DNA of 33,881 bases from Leptospirales bacterium (GCA_014238275.1 JABABJ010000095.1:1-33881), one strand, 5' to 3'; numbered from the stretch's first letter, positions 17,201 through 24,279 are shown. Translations and numbers: made by a program. Notes: generated by a model not told the origin, from the sequence alone.

Positions 17201-17334
17201 ATTGTTCCTATATCTGTAGTAGGGTACTGATTGCGGTTGATATGAAAGAGAACAATTCCTGCAGAAACAAGAGTCCCTACAAGGATCACATTGACTAAAA
17301 GAGAACGGTTTAAGAAAAAAAGGAGGAAGTTCAT
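14218..17334 (-). CDS. RND-superfamily inner-membrane efflux transporter
   Basis: A 1038-residue AcrB/HAE-type pump with normal length and duplicated layout: TM1 near residues 10-30, a large periplasmic domain, TM2-6 at about 330-470, a second TM helix near 520, a second periplasmic domain, and TM8-12 at about 850-1010. IALGMIVDQSIVVSE and VGLSGIVVNHSLLLVDF are the equivalents of the central RND motifs; the proton-relay Asp of TM4 is visible in GMIVDQ. Proton-driven export of drugs, lipids or metals is possible; substrate is not readable. No membrane-fusion or TolC-like partner is encoded beside it, so these must lie elsewhere. First gene of a two-gene unit with the lipoprotein peptidase. Confidence 0.9.
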   Translation of the reverse strand: MNFLLFFLNRSLLVNVILVGTLVSAGIVLFHINRNQYPTTDIGTMQVKTIYPGASSSDIERSITRPIEEKIKSVSGIKSFRSVSSESISLITIIIDPDRNDQQEIKNEIRQSVSLVRNLPDGILNYPEVKDLKSSELPILTIGISGGENYELRRTTAKMIERNLKQIEGVSMIDKYGYRNDLYEIILKPQKLKSYGIALNDILYVLSNHDSYPSYGQGSVFSRPLLANQEDIEEIIVLPRKNFPVRIKNIADVQKSYEKERLRTTFNGKEGISLVIRKKSHADIIQVVDNITKYIQSQKKNFPPSIIITPVNDTSKGVRNRMKVVQVNALIGFVLVALVLTLFLNFVSSLLVALSIPICFGVTLIVLYMNGFDINVISLVGMIIALGMIVDQSIVVSENSFYYRAQGYKPRESILKGISEVASPVTVSVLTTVCAFIPMFFMTGIIGKFIYTIPLSLIVSICASLMNCFLILPCHLRKSYSKPRKGEGAILKETKKQNFFDNLGSKYEILLKFFLKRRFSTVITSIILLSATLVIGFRIVPINLFPSRGANTFYIFTELVKGSTYEDTQKIVEKAEEKVLGISDQILDYYTVRIGTDQIDEITPIEGREPNKAVIQVVLTDFSERKERIEDIMESLRKKILSFPEFQDNENTTVRFEIFKQGPPAGTPIDFRVHSPRNQDRAFFIKEIKEYLKNYKGVSDIRTSDSLGKKEYKLKIDYNKLSSTGLSVKDISQFLMPAFERVTIASMIQDGEEIGLTLGFPDDKNSKKEILDLYIRDGKGRKIPVRSFAKLILSAQEADILHVEGNVTSSLEAQTSSGTLPRKVIDDILKKFNPVRKDYPDLSFSFGGEAEETVHSVSSLIVTFGMGALAIYLIFIIQFRSLFQPLIVMLAIPFGLFGVIWVFWLHGFDFSFTALLGVVGLSGIVVNHSLLLVDFINRVVKERPKLSLIDAVSIASVRRLRPILLTTLTTVVGLLPAAYGIGGSDPIIEPMVLAIAWGVFLSAQISLILIPCFYLLNQDIIDLFRRLWMKKSQLREGL

Positions 17335-17789
17335 TAACTCAACTCAGTTATTCTGTGAAATTGGAAATCTTTGGTTGGATTACAGAGACACAGGAGCTTC
17401 CAAAATGACTGTTTGCTTCAACAACAAAACCAGTAAAACTAGAAATACTTATGTATGTATAAGCAGAATTAGGTCATTTCTTTTCTACACTGTTTCAAGT
17501 GTCAATGATCTTAATTCTTTTTGCAAATTACAAATTCTAAAATTTTTGTTGCAATATGGACTGATGAATTAGTCTATGCCAGACAGGGTGCAAGCAAAAG
17601 TAAAAAGTACTGATAGAGAAGTATTATAAAAAAGTACCATGGGGAAGGTATCACAGAAAAGTGTTATAGAAAATTATCAGAAGAAAGCGAAGACAAGAGC
17701 CTGAGGGTTGTTCTTATAAGCCAGAATTGTCATTCGTGTATAGAAAGTCTCTTTCATCGAGGCGATAAATCCACTTTTAGAAAAACGAA
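17335..17789. other. Intergenic region between divergent RND and argS units
   Basis: 455 bp with no credible gene. It must carry the promoters of two divergent units, but no clear -35/-10 pair stands out. Around 17610-17690 a loose motif (AAGTATTATAAAAAAGT, then AAAAGTGTTATAGAAAAT) recurs about 40 bp apart. On the minus strand a short hydrophobic frame near 17400-17450 stops before the RND start and has no start codon, so a membrane-fusion partner is not present here. Confidence 0.5.
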
Positions 17790-17975
17790 GTGAAGAAACA
17801 AAGCAAAGTACCTTATCTGTCTTTAGCATTTTTTGGGATCCTAGTCATTCTTTTAGTATTGTCCTTATTCAGTCCAAAATGGACGACTTCTTTTACTTTG
17901 AAACTTGCTAAGGAAAAAGCAAAAGTTTTTGCAGACTTCCAAAATGCAATCCAATGGAACAAACGAAGAAAATGA
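17790..17975 (+). CDS. Small single-helix membrane protein
   Basis: A 61-residue protein starting at GTG. Residues ~9-29 (LSLAFFGILVILLVLSLFS) form one transmembrane helix after a basic N-terminus, and the tail is basic and probably helical. No family is recognised. Its TGA overlaps the preferred argS ATG as ATGA, a typical coupled pair, which argues that it is a real gene. The missing good Shine-Dalgarno and the GTG start leave some doubt. Confidence 0.5.
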   Translation: MKKQSKVPYLSLAFFGILVILLVLSLFSPKWTTSFTLKLAKEKAKVFADFQNAIQWNKRRK

Positions 17976-19858
17976 TCTTTGTATCTCAGCTCAAAAATGA
18001 GATCAAAGAGATTCTGAATGATTCTCTAAGACTGCTTCAGCATCAAGAATCTCAGGAAAATAACGGAAGCTCTCCTCCTGTCTATTTGGAAAAAATACGA
18101 GAGGAAAAATTTGGAGACTATGCCTGCACTTCTGCAATGAACCGAGAGTTTCGAAATCACTTCGTAAAACTGAAGAAAGAATGGAATCAACCAAGAATTT
18201 TTGCACAAGAGTTTTGTGAAGCAATTCAGAAAAACAAAGAAGCAAGCAATCTTTTAGAAACAGCAGAAGTTGCAGGTCACGGCTATATCAATCTCACAAT
18301 CACAACAAAAAGACTTCTTCAATACCTAAAAAAAGCACTTCACGAAAATCAAGACTATGGAAACACAATCGAACCAAAACCGAAAAAGATCATCCTTGAG
18401 TTTGTCAGTGCAAATCCTACAGGTCCTCTCAATGTTGTTTCTGCACGAGCAGCCGCCCTTGGTGATAGTTGTGCAAATCTTCTCAAGGCAGCAGGCCATC
18501 AAACAAGCTGCGAGTACTATGTCAATGATTGCGGCAATCAGATCAAGCTTTTGGGTCAAAGTTGCTTGGGACACCTTTTAGAGCTTCATGGTATTCCTGT
18601 CAAATTTCCTTTGCATCAAGAAGGATCTGAAGGAGCTGTTTATCCCAACATTCCAGCTATTCCTTTCCCACCGAACGGATATTATGGAGAATATCTCAAA
18701 GAGATGATCGTAAAAGAGATGAACCATGCGAAAGAAAATAACACTCCATCCTCTCTTTCAAACCTGCTCCAACTAGAGGGAAAGAATCTGGAGCAGTTCT
18801 TAGCTGATTCTCAAAAAACAGACTTACCGCCTGAGTTCCTAAATCAAGAGCAATTCTCGAAAGTTTCAGAAGAGCTTGGAAGAAAGGCTGCAGAGATTTT
18901 TTTGTCTCAGCAAAAGGAAGTTCTCAAGAGGTTTCGGGTAAAATTCGATTGCTTTTTTAGAGAAGGAGACCTTCATAATTCTGATCAGCTTTCCAAGAGT
19001 CTCAAAAAATTAGAAAAAAAGTCATATCAAAGAGAAGGATGCACTTACTTTGAGAGTACAAAGCATGGAGATGATAAGGATAGAGTTCTTATCAAATCTG
19101 ATGGAACACCAACGTATTTTCTAGCTGATATAGCTTACCATGTTCACAAAGCTCAAAGGGGATTTACTGAGATCTATAATATATGGGGTCCTGATCACCA
19201 TGGCTATATAGCACGCCTAGCAGGGGCTATCAAGGATTCTGGATTTCAAGGAAAGTTTAAGGTATGGATTGCCCAGCAGATTCACTTAAAAGACGGGACA
19301 AAACAAATTCGTATGAGCAAAAGAGCAGGGAAACTTATCACAATGGCTCAGCTTCTCCAAGAAGTCCCTGTTGATGTACTTCGTTATTTTTTCGTCATGC
19401 GTTCTTTTGATTCTCCGATGGATTTTGATCTGGAAGAGGCGAAGGATACTTCCGAAAAAAACCCTTATTATTATGCAGCCTATGCTCATGCCAGAATTTG
19501 CTCCATTTTTAGAAAAGCAGAAGAAATTAAGATTCACCTTCCAGAGAAATGGGAAGATATTCCTTCTTGCTTTCTGGACTTCAACTGGACTCCTGAAAGG
19601 AAGAGGATCCTCTTGCAAATTGCACGTTTCCCAGAAGAGGTCTCAGAATCAGCAAACCAGATGGAACCTCATAGAATGATCCAATATATTACAGAGCTTT
19701 CGTCTTTCTTTTCGCAGTTTTATGTTCAAAAAGAAAATAGGGTAATAGAACAGGAGCAAAAAACTGCCACTTGTCTTCTAATTTTACTCAAAGGTGCTTC
19801 GATATGCCTCAAAAATGGGCTTTCTCTTCTGGGAATGGAAGCACCTGAACGCCTATAA
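17972..19858 (+). CDS. argS: Arginyl-tRNA synthetase
   Basis: About 628 residues of class I aminoacyl-tRNA synthetase that charges tRNA-Arg. The N-terminal additional domain is followed by EFVSANPTGPLNVVSARAAA, the catalytic-domain entry, where the HIGH-equivalent reads NVVS. EYYVNDCGNQI, YFLADIAYH, IWGPDHHGYIARL and the KMSKS-equivalent MSKRAGKLITM follow. The C-terminal anticodon-binding domain (PYYYAAYAHARICSI) is intact. The frame is open from ATG 17954; ATG 17972, overlapping the small gene's stop, is preferred. Its stop codon TAA lies in the TATAAAAGG edge of a dispersed repeat that begins here. Confidence 0.93.
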   Translation: MIFVSQLKNEIKEILNDSLRLLQHQESQENNGSSPPVYLEKIREEKFGDYACTSAMNREFRNHFVKLKKEWNQPRIFAQEFCEAIQKNKEASNLLETAEVAGHGYINLTITTKRLLQYLKKALHENQDYGNTIEPKPKKIILEFVSANPTGPLNVVSARAAALGDSCANLLKAAGHQTSCEYYVNDCGNQIKLLGQSCLGHLLELHGIPVKFPLHQEGSEGAVYPNIPAIPFPPNGYYGEYLKEMIVKEMNHAKENNTPSSLSNLLQLEGKNLEQFLADSQKTDLPPEFLNQEQFSKVSEELGRKAAEIFLSQQKEVLKRFRVKFDCFFREGDLHNSDQLSKSLKKLEKKSYQREGCTYFESTKHGDDKDRVLIKSDGTPTYFLADIAYHVHKAQRGFTEIYNIWGPDHHGYIARLAGAIKDSGFQGKFKVWIAQQIHLKDGTKQIRMSKRAGKLITMAQLLQEVPVDVLRYFFVMRSFDSPMDFDLEEAKDTSEKNPYYYAAYAHARICSIFRKAEEIKIHLPEKWEDIPSCFLDFNWTPERKRILLQIARFPEEVSESANQMEPHRMIQYITELSSFFSQFYVQKENRVIEQEQKTATCLLILLKGASICLKNGLSLLGMEAPERL

Positions 19859-20066
19859 AAGGCACCGCGGCTTTTATAAAACCTCAGTCATGCCTCAACA
19901 TGACTTGCGACCATCCACAGGCGTGCCCGATCTGTTTTTAGTAAATATTCACTAGGACGATGGCTAATATTTACTAGCAGCTCACCTTTTTAGTAAATAT
20001 TGGCTAAAACTCTCAATTTTTCGACGAGTTTCCATCTGTCCCAGCTAGGTGAATGAGAGGAGTAGT
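19855..20066 (-). repeat. Dispersed modular hairpin repeat, copy after argS
   Basis: Inverted relative to the 13-kb copy. It starts with TATAAAAGGC at the argS stop and holds a hairpin (AGTCATG 19886-19892, loop CCTCAA, CATGACT 19899-19905). It then goes directly into the AGGCGTGCCCGATCTG block, lacking the GTGGCTTGC/CCGCCGA core. Three 16-mers follow at 19939-19954 (+), 19961-19976 (-) and 19991-20006 (+). The last part, TTTTTCGACGAGTTTCC, equals the inverted GGAAACTC motif. The 33.6-kb copy shares the same 16-mer triplet and spacing. Confidence 0.85.
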
Positions 20067-20067
20067 G

Positions 20068-20190
20068 AGGCAGCTATTATCTGGAATCACCAAAATCTGG
20101 ATACTTCTCTGTATCTTGGAAGTTGCTTGCTCCATTAGCAAAGTCTGTTTATCCAGAAGAGAGAAAACCTTGCCCTGTTAGAGAGGAGAG
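20068..20190 (+). ncRNA. Structured leader upstream of the cyclo-ligase gene (tentative)
   Basis: The 125 bp before the cyclo-ligase start can form a nested hairpin: GGCA 20069-20072 with TGCC 20171-20174, TCTGGATA 20096-20103 with TATCCAGA 20150-20157 (8 bp perfect), and TTGCT 20123-20127 with AGCAA 20137-20141. A 6S RNA gene often sits next to this gene in other bacteria and also has a long stem with an open bubble. The sequence has not been shown to be 6S; a leader hairpin or chance pairing is as likely. Confidence 0.2.
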
Positions 20191-20195
20191 AATCT
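20181..20195 (+). promoter_or_regulatory. Ribosome binding site of the cyclo-ligase gene
   Basis: GAGAGGAGAG ends 5 nt before ATG 20196, with GGAG about 7 nt from the start. It is among the clearest Shine-Dalgarno sequences in the window and fixes this start. Confidence 0.7.
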
Positions 20196-20855
20196 ATGGT
20201 TTCTTTACAGATAGAGCTTGATGTAGACATGAACACACCTGAAAACCTAAGGACATGCACGCAAGACTTTAGCAATAAGCAGGAGACCCGTATCTACTGT
20301 CGAAAGCAATGGAAGTCCTTTTTGAAGACTCCCTCGCCATCACGTCTTCTTAGCTCCCTATATTTTTATCTTAGCAAGCGTCGAACTAACAGCCGCCTTC
20401 TTTTATTCATTCCAATTCAAGGAGAGGAGCTACCCTTTCTTCCTATACTAAAAGATCTAAATCTAAAATTCTATGCCCCAAGATTGCTAGCAAAGCATCA
20501 GATGGAATTTCGACACTATGAGATGAGCAAAGATCCGTATGCTTCTTTGGAGAAGGGGCCTTACGGGCTGGATACTCCCTCTCAACATTCCCCTCTTCTG
20601 GAATTGCCTCTCGATACTGAGGATACTGTCCTTGTTCCCTGTCTTGGACTCAACTCGGAGGGAATTCGCTTAGGGCGGGGTGGTGGCTATTACGATCGAT
20701 TTGCTAAATCTTTGGAAAAACCAGAAAAAGTAGCAGTGCTTCCCTATTCCCTTTCTATGCTTTCGTTCGAAACACAAGCTCATGATATGAAAATAAATCT
20801 TTGCATCACAGAAAAAGGAGTTCAAAAACACCCACAGACCAAGCCGCAGGTATAG
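20196..20855 (+). CDS. 5-formyltetrahydrofolate cyclo-ligase family protein
   Basis: A 219-residue protein of the MTHFS/YgfA family, which converts 5-formyl-THF to 5,10-methenyl-THF using ATP and so recovers folate for one-carbon metabolism. RKQWKSFLKTPS corresponds to the usual N-terminal basic helix, YAPRLLAKHQMEF to the substrate loop, and LVPCLGLNSEGIRLGRGGGYYDRF is the signature that holds ATP phosphate and Mg. The first ~25 residues extend beyond most homologues, but the strong ribosome binding site supports this start. It lies 337 bp after argS, separated by repeat DNA, so it may have its own promoter. Confidence 0.88.
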   Translation: MVSLQIELDVDMNTPENLRTCTQDFSNKQETRIYCRKQWKSFLKTPSPSRLLSSLYFYLSKRRTNSRLLLFIPIQGEELPFLPILKDLNLKFYAPRLLAKHQMEFRHYEMSKDPYASLEKGPYGLDTPSQHSPLLELPLDTEDTVLVPCLGLNSEGIRLGRGGGYYDRFAKSLEKPEKVAVLPYSLSMLSFETQAHDMKINLCITEKGVQKHPQTKPQV

Positions 20856-20868
20856 GGAAGTTGTGGGA

Positions 20869-20905
20869 CTATATTGCCACACGGAGACCCTCTCTGGAAA
20901 TCGTC
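20869..20905. repeat. Short remnant of the dispersed repeat
   Basis: GCCACACGGAGACCCTCTCTGG followed by AAATCG resembles the hairpin-loop (ACACGGAG) and edge (CCTCTCTGGAAA) pieces of the larger copies at 102-210 and 33784-33812, with no 16-mer or core. It lies between the cyclo-ligase stop and the small minus-strand ORF. Confidence 0.4.
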
Positions 20906-20915
20906 GATTTGTTTC

Positions 20916-21047
20916 CTAGCGTGACTCCTTAATTTGCTTGTCCATCTGATGCATAATCTTTTCCAAGATTTCTCTTTGGTAGCGGAGCTCCGATAAATGA
21001 TTGTCGCTGAGAGAAGTTACATTGGAAAATGAAAGCTGACGAAGCAT
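20916..21047 (-). CDS. Possible 43-residue coiled-coil protein
   Basis: The first ATG downstream of promoter module copy 2, about 18 nt past its -10 box, opens 43 codons: a short start, then a charged amphipathic helix (SDNHLSELRYQREILEKIMH, then QMDKQIKESR) with heptad-like spacing. The frame is open upstream to 21191, but that part covers the promoter module. There is no clear Shine-Dalgarno, so the message may have a very short leader. No family is recognised. The promoter context is the main support. Confidence 0.35.
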   Translation of the reverse strand: MLRQLSFSNVTSLSDNHLSELRYQREILEKIMHQMDKQIKESR

Positions 21048-21056
21048 GGGAAATCT

Positions 21057-21124
21057 CAACGCAGATAGTACAATAACACCGACCCTGTCAAGTCCACAAA
21101 ATTTTCGTGGTCTGTCAACAAAAA
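21057..21124 (-). promoter_or_regulatory. Duplicated two-TTGACA promoter module, copy 2
   Basis: Minus-strand copy of the module at 5899-5969. TTGACA at 21118-21113 and 21091-21086 keep the same 27-bp separation, and TACTAT lies at 21070-21065. Between the two boxes is CCACGAAAATTTTGTGG, a near-perfect palindrome that could be an operator. About 65 of 68 positions agree with copy 1, far more than expected for unrelated intergenic DNA. It points at the 43-codon ORF. Confidence 0.55.
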
Positions 21125-21395
21125 AACAGGATAAATGGAAAAAAATTTGCTCAAAGCCATGAAGCAAAATCGTCAGTATAAAAGATGGCACCCTAATCTT
21201 AAATATCTACTATTTTTCTCTTTGTCCTAATTTGTCTTTGCAAAATGAAATATTCCACACTGCTTTTTTCATAAAATATCGTTGATCGCCTTGAGTAGTT
21301 TAAAAAAGTTGTAATCTCTTTGTGATATACTTGACTATCTCCTTTGTTGCGTAAGAGTGTAAAGTCCCAGTTTCTCACCCTTAGCATGAAAACTC

Positions 21396-22235
21396 ATGGT
21401 TGACAAGACAAAAACATTTCTTTTAGAGCAACAGGAAACACGTGAAACTAAAATGGATCTCTTCTTTGTTCTCTGGGAGAACCAAGAAGGATCCAAAGAA
21501 GAAGGGCCACTAGAAGTACTTTGGGAGTTAATTGAATCCTATAAAGTAGATATCTTTGATGTCTCCCTAAGAAAAATTACAGATGATTTTATTCAGTTTC
21601 TAAAAAAAGCAGAGGAGCTTAATGTCGAGCCTGCATCTTCTTTTATCTGTATGGCTGCACGACTCATCCTTTATAAAAGTAGGGCTCTTTTACCCAATCT
21701 TTCTATAGAGGAAGCCGATGAAGAGCCTCGTCTTCCTCCTGAGCTAGTGCAGCAGTTTCTTGAATATCGAAAGTATCAACTTGCCGCAGAGAGACTCCAT
21801 GAAATAGAACAAATTTCCTCTGGGATGTTTATTCGTAAAAACACATTGATGTATAGTCGTCCTCAACAACATGAGCAAGTTATTGAGCTACCAGATCTAA
21901 GTCTTAGCGATCTTTTGCAGAGCTACAGCAGGCTTTTGCACTCTATTGATGAAAAAGAAAAAAAATTTCAAGGACTTTTTATAGAGCTGGAACATTATAC
22001 TGTCGAAGATCAGCTTGTCCGTATCCGCTCTTTTCTTACAGAGGAAAACTCATTTTGCATGGAGGAAATTCTGAATCGACATTATGAACCCAGCTATGAA
22101 CAGAGAAAGACTCGACATATTATTATCTTTTTGGCTATCTTGGAATTATGTCGTAATAGAGAAGTTCTACTTCAACAGAAAGAAGCTTTTGCTCCTATTT
22201 TTATCGTAAAGCGTAAACTCCTTTCTGTCTCATGA
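21396..22235 (+). CDS. scpA: ScpA, segregation and condensation protein A
   Basis: Up to 279 residues. This is the kleisin subunit that bridges SMC heads in the bacterial condensin complex. EEGPLEVLWELIESYKVDIF is the N-terminal helical kleisin signature, followed by ITDDFIQFLKKAEEL and MAARLILYKSRALLP. The C-terminal winged helix (RQTRHIIIFLAILELCRNRE-like region) is present. ATG 21396 gives the longest form. ATG 21453 would begin just before the conserved part (MDLFFVLWENQEG) and is equally plausible; neither has a strong ribosome binding site. First gene of a seven-gene plus-strand unit. Confidence 0.9.
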   Translation: MVDKTKTFLLEQQETRETKMDLFFVLWENQEGSKEEGPLEVLWELIESYKVDIFDVSLRKITDDFIQFLKKAEELNVEPASSFICMAARLILYKSRALLPNLSIEEADEEPRLPPELVQQFLEYRKYQLAAERLHEIEQISSGMFIRKNTLMYSRPQQHEQVIELPDLSLSDLLQSYSRLLHSIDEKEKKFQGLFIELEHYTVEDQLVRIRSFLTEENSFCMEEILNRHYEPSYEQRKTRHIIIFLAILELCRNREVLLQQKEAFAPIFIVKRKLLSVS

Positions 22236-22288
22236 GAAACATTTCTGTTTTTGAAATATGATTAAAAAAAGGTAGCCTTCTCATTGCA

Positions 22289-23035
22289 ATGCTGAAAACT
22301 CTGCTCCATTCTGCTATAGGAAGGATTTTCCGCCTTTTTCTGAAATGCATGTCCAAACAACCTGAAATAATCCTTCCTATAACGCCAGAACAGTCTCATA
22401 AGGATTCAACTGAGAGAGACTCCTCGGATTATGTAAGCATTCCCATCAAAGAAGCAAAAAATGTAGGTCTTCCTGAACAACGAGAGATTAACCAAGAGGA
22501 AGAGGAGCATATTCTTGGTCTTATGGAGGCAGTTCTGTTTCTTTCGCCAGACCCAGTTCCTCTTGTTTTCCTTGCTAGGCATTGTGGGATTGACAAAACC
22601 ACTGCGAGAAAACTTGTTGACCGTCTAGCCGATGATTATGCAGAACGAGAAGGAGGAATTGAGCTGAGGGAAATAGCTGGAGGCTATCGTCTCATTACTT
22701 CTAAACGTTATGGAAACGCTCTCAAAGAAATTTTTCAGGAAACCAAACAATCAAAACTTTCCCCTGCTGTGATGGAAACCCTCGCTGTCATTGCCTATCA
22801 ACAACCTGTCACACTTCCTGAGATTGATGATATACGAAGTACTTCCAGCCGAACCATGATTTCTGCATTACTACAGAATAAACTCATTCAAACACAAGGT
22901 TGCCGTCCTACACCTGGAAGACCTACTTTGTATGTAACAACAAAGAACTTCCTATCCCATTTTGCACTCTATTCCACTACGGAACTTCCACCTCTTTCCG
23001 AAGTCAAGGAACTTCATCTCGATGAGATCAAATAG
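22289..23035 (+). CDS. scpB: ScpB, segregation and condensation protein B
   Basis: A 248-residue partner of ScpA and SMC, built of two winged helices. EHILGLMEAVLFLSPDPVPL opens the first; ELREIAGGYRLITSKRY, TLAVIAYQQPVTLPEIDDIR and GRPTLYVTTKNFLSHF are standard family sequence. The ~70 N-terminal residues are an extra, charged extension; a start at the internal Met21 is possible. It lies 53 bp after scpA. Confidence 0.92.
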   Translation: MLKTLLHSAIGRIFRLFLKCMSKQPEIILPITPEQSHKDSTERDSSDYVSIPIKEAKNVGLPEQREINQEEEEHILGLMEAVLFLSPDPVPLVFLARHCGIDKTTARKLVDRLADDYAEREGGIELREIAGGYRLITSKRYGNALKEIFQETKQSKLSPAVMETLAVIAYQQPVTLPEIDDIRSTSSRTMISALLQNKLIQTQGCRPTPGRPTLYVTTKNFLSHFALYSTTELPPLSEVKELHLDEIK

Positions 23036-23104
23036 AACTCTCTTATGTTATACGAATATGATAGACAACTCCTCAAACAATAGGTCATAAAAGAATAGAT
23101 CATA

Positions 23105-23117
23105 GGAGCAAAAACTG
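23105..23117 (+). promoter_or_regulatory. Shine-Dalgarno pointing to a CTG start for pheA
   Basis: GGAG at 23105-23108 is followed after 6 nt by CTG at 23115-23117, in frame with pheA and just after an in-frame TAG at 23103. The nearest ATG (23172) has no ribosome binding site. This suggests initiation at CTG, adding 19 residues. Confidence 0.4.
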
Positions 23118-23171
23118 AGCAAAGAAAAACAAAATAATAAGAACGTACAGAAAGATCAAAATCATCTTTCT

Positions 23172-24263
23172 ATGTGCCGAAGCCGTATTGACGAAATTGA
23201 TTCTGAGATCGTTTCTCTCATTGCCGAACGTACTTGTCTTGCTCAGAAACTTGGTAAAATCAAATCACAGACAAATAGTCCTGTTTATTGTCCTAAGCGT
23301 GAAAAGGAAGTGTATCAGAATATTGAAGCTCTTCGTAAAAAAAAGATAGAACTCAAGAACTTCTCTGCTTCTTTAACTCTTCGAGCAATTTATCGAGAGA
23401 TTATGTCTTTCGCTGTCAAAATGGAAGAGGGAGCAAAAATAATTTATTTAGGGCCTCCTGCTTCTTTTTCTCATCTTGCCCTTTATGATCGTTTTGGCTT
23501 AAATGCAAAAACTGATCCTGTAGAAAGTATACAAGAGGTTTTCCATGAGGTGGAATCAACGGAAGATTATGTCCTTGGAATTGTTCCTGTCGAGAATAGT
23601 ACTGGAGGAGTAATTGGAATTACTTTAGACAATCTCATTCGTTCTGATCTCCAGATCTATGCTGAACATTATCTTCGAGTTAGACATCACCTTCTCCATG
23701 CTGAAAAAGTAGACATTTCTTCGATTCAAAGGCTCTACCTAATGCCTGCCGTCTATGAGCAATGTAGAGAATGGATCCACAAATATCTTGATATATCTAA
23801 AATAGAAGTAATAGAAACAGCAAGCTCTGCAGCAGCAGCATTGGAAGCTTCTGAGAAAAAGAACGGAGCTGCAGTGGCATCAGAGACAGCAGCAGAAACA
23901 TATAACCTTCAGTTTATCTCTAAAAATATTCAGGATACCTCCAATAATATTACTCGTTTTTTTATACTTGGGAAAGATCAATGCTCTCCGACAGGAGACG
24001 ATAAAACATCTATCGTTTTTTCTCTGTCAGATTTTCCTGGGAGCCTTTCTGAGGTTCTTCGGCTTTTTGAAAAAAGAGGAATCAACATGAGTCGTATTGA
24101 ATCCAGGAGCAGTAAGAGGATGTTTGGTGAGTATAACTTTTTTCTGGATTTGGAAGGTCATAAAAAAGATAAAGGAATCAAGGAACTTCTTAAGAAGATT
24201 CAAAGAAAAAGCTCTTTTTTCAAGATTCTTGGCTCCTATCCGAAAATGCCACTTCCTTCATGA
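23172..24263 (+). CDS. pheA: Bifunctional chorismate mutase / prephenate dehydratase
   Basis: A 363-residue P-protein making phenylpyruvate from chorismate. Residues 1-85 are an AroQ chorismate mutase (RSRIDEIDSEIVSLIAERTC; active-site Arg and Lys in IKSQ and CPKREKEVYQN). Residues ~90-275 are prephenate dehydratase (YLGPPASFSHLAL, PVENSTGGVIG, and the catalytic Thr in NNITRFFIL). A C-terminal ACT domain (LSDFPGSLSEVLRLFEKRGI, ESRSSKRMFGEY) should give phenylalanine feedback. The ATG used lacks a Shine-Dalgarno and cuts the first mutase helix short; an in-frame CTG at 23115 with good GGAG spacing may be the true start. Confidence 0.92.
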   Translation: MCRSRIDEIDSEIVSLIAERTCLAQKLGKIKSQTNSPVYCPKREKEVYQNIEALRKKKIELKNFSASLTLRAIYREIMSFAVKMEEGAKIIYLGPPASFSHLALYDRFGLNAKTDPVESIQEVFHEVESTEDYVLGIVPVENSTGGVIGITLDNLIRSDLQIYAEHYLRVRHHLLHAEKVDISSIQRLYLMPAVYEQCREWIHKYLDISKIEVIETASSAAAALEASEKKNGAAVASETAAETYNLQFISKNIQDTSNNITRFFILGKDQCSPTGDDKTSIVFSLSDFPGSLSEVLRLFEKRGINMSRIESRSSKRMFGEYNFFLDLEGHKKDKGIKELLKKIQRKSSFFKILGSYPKMPLPS

Positions 24264-24279
24264 AATCAATTTTATCATT

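Noticed and set aside
17400-17450. Remnant of a membrane-fusion protein upstream of the RND gene
   Set aside because: A short hydrophobic frame with an in-frame stop just before it and no homologous motif.
21199-21387. 62-codon minus-strand ORF upstream of scpA
   Set aside because: No start signal, no family, AT-rich spacer that should hold the scpA promoter.
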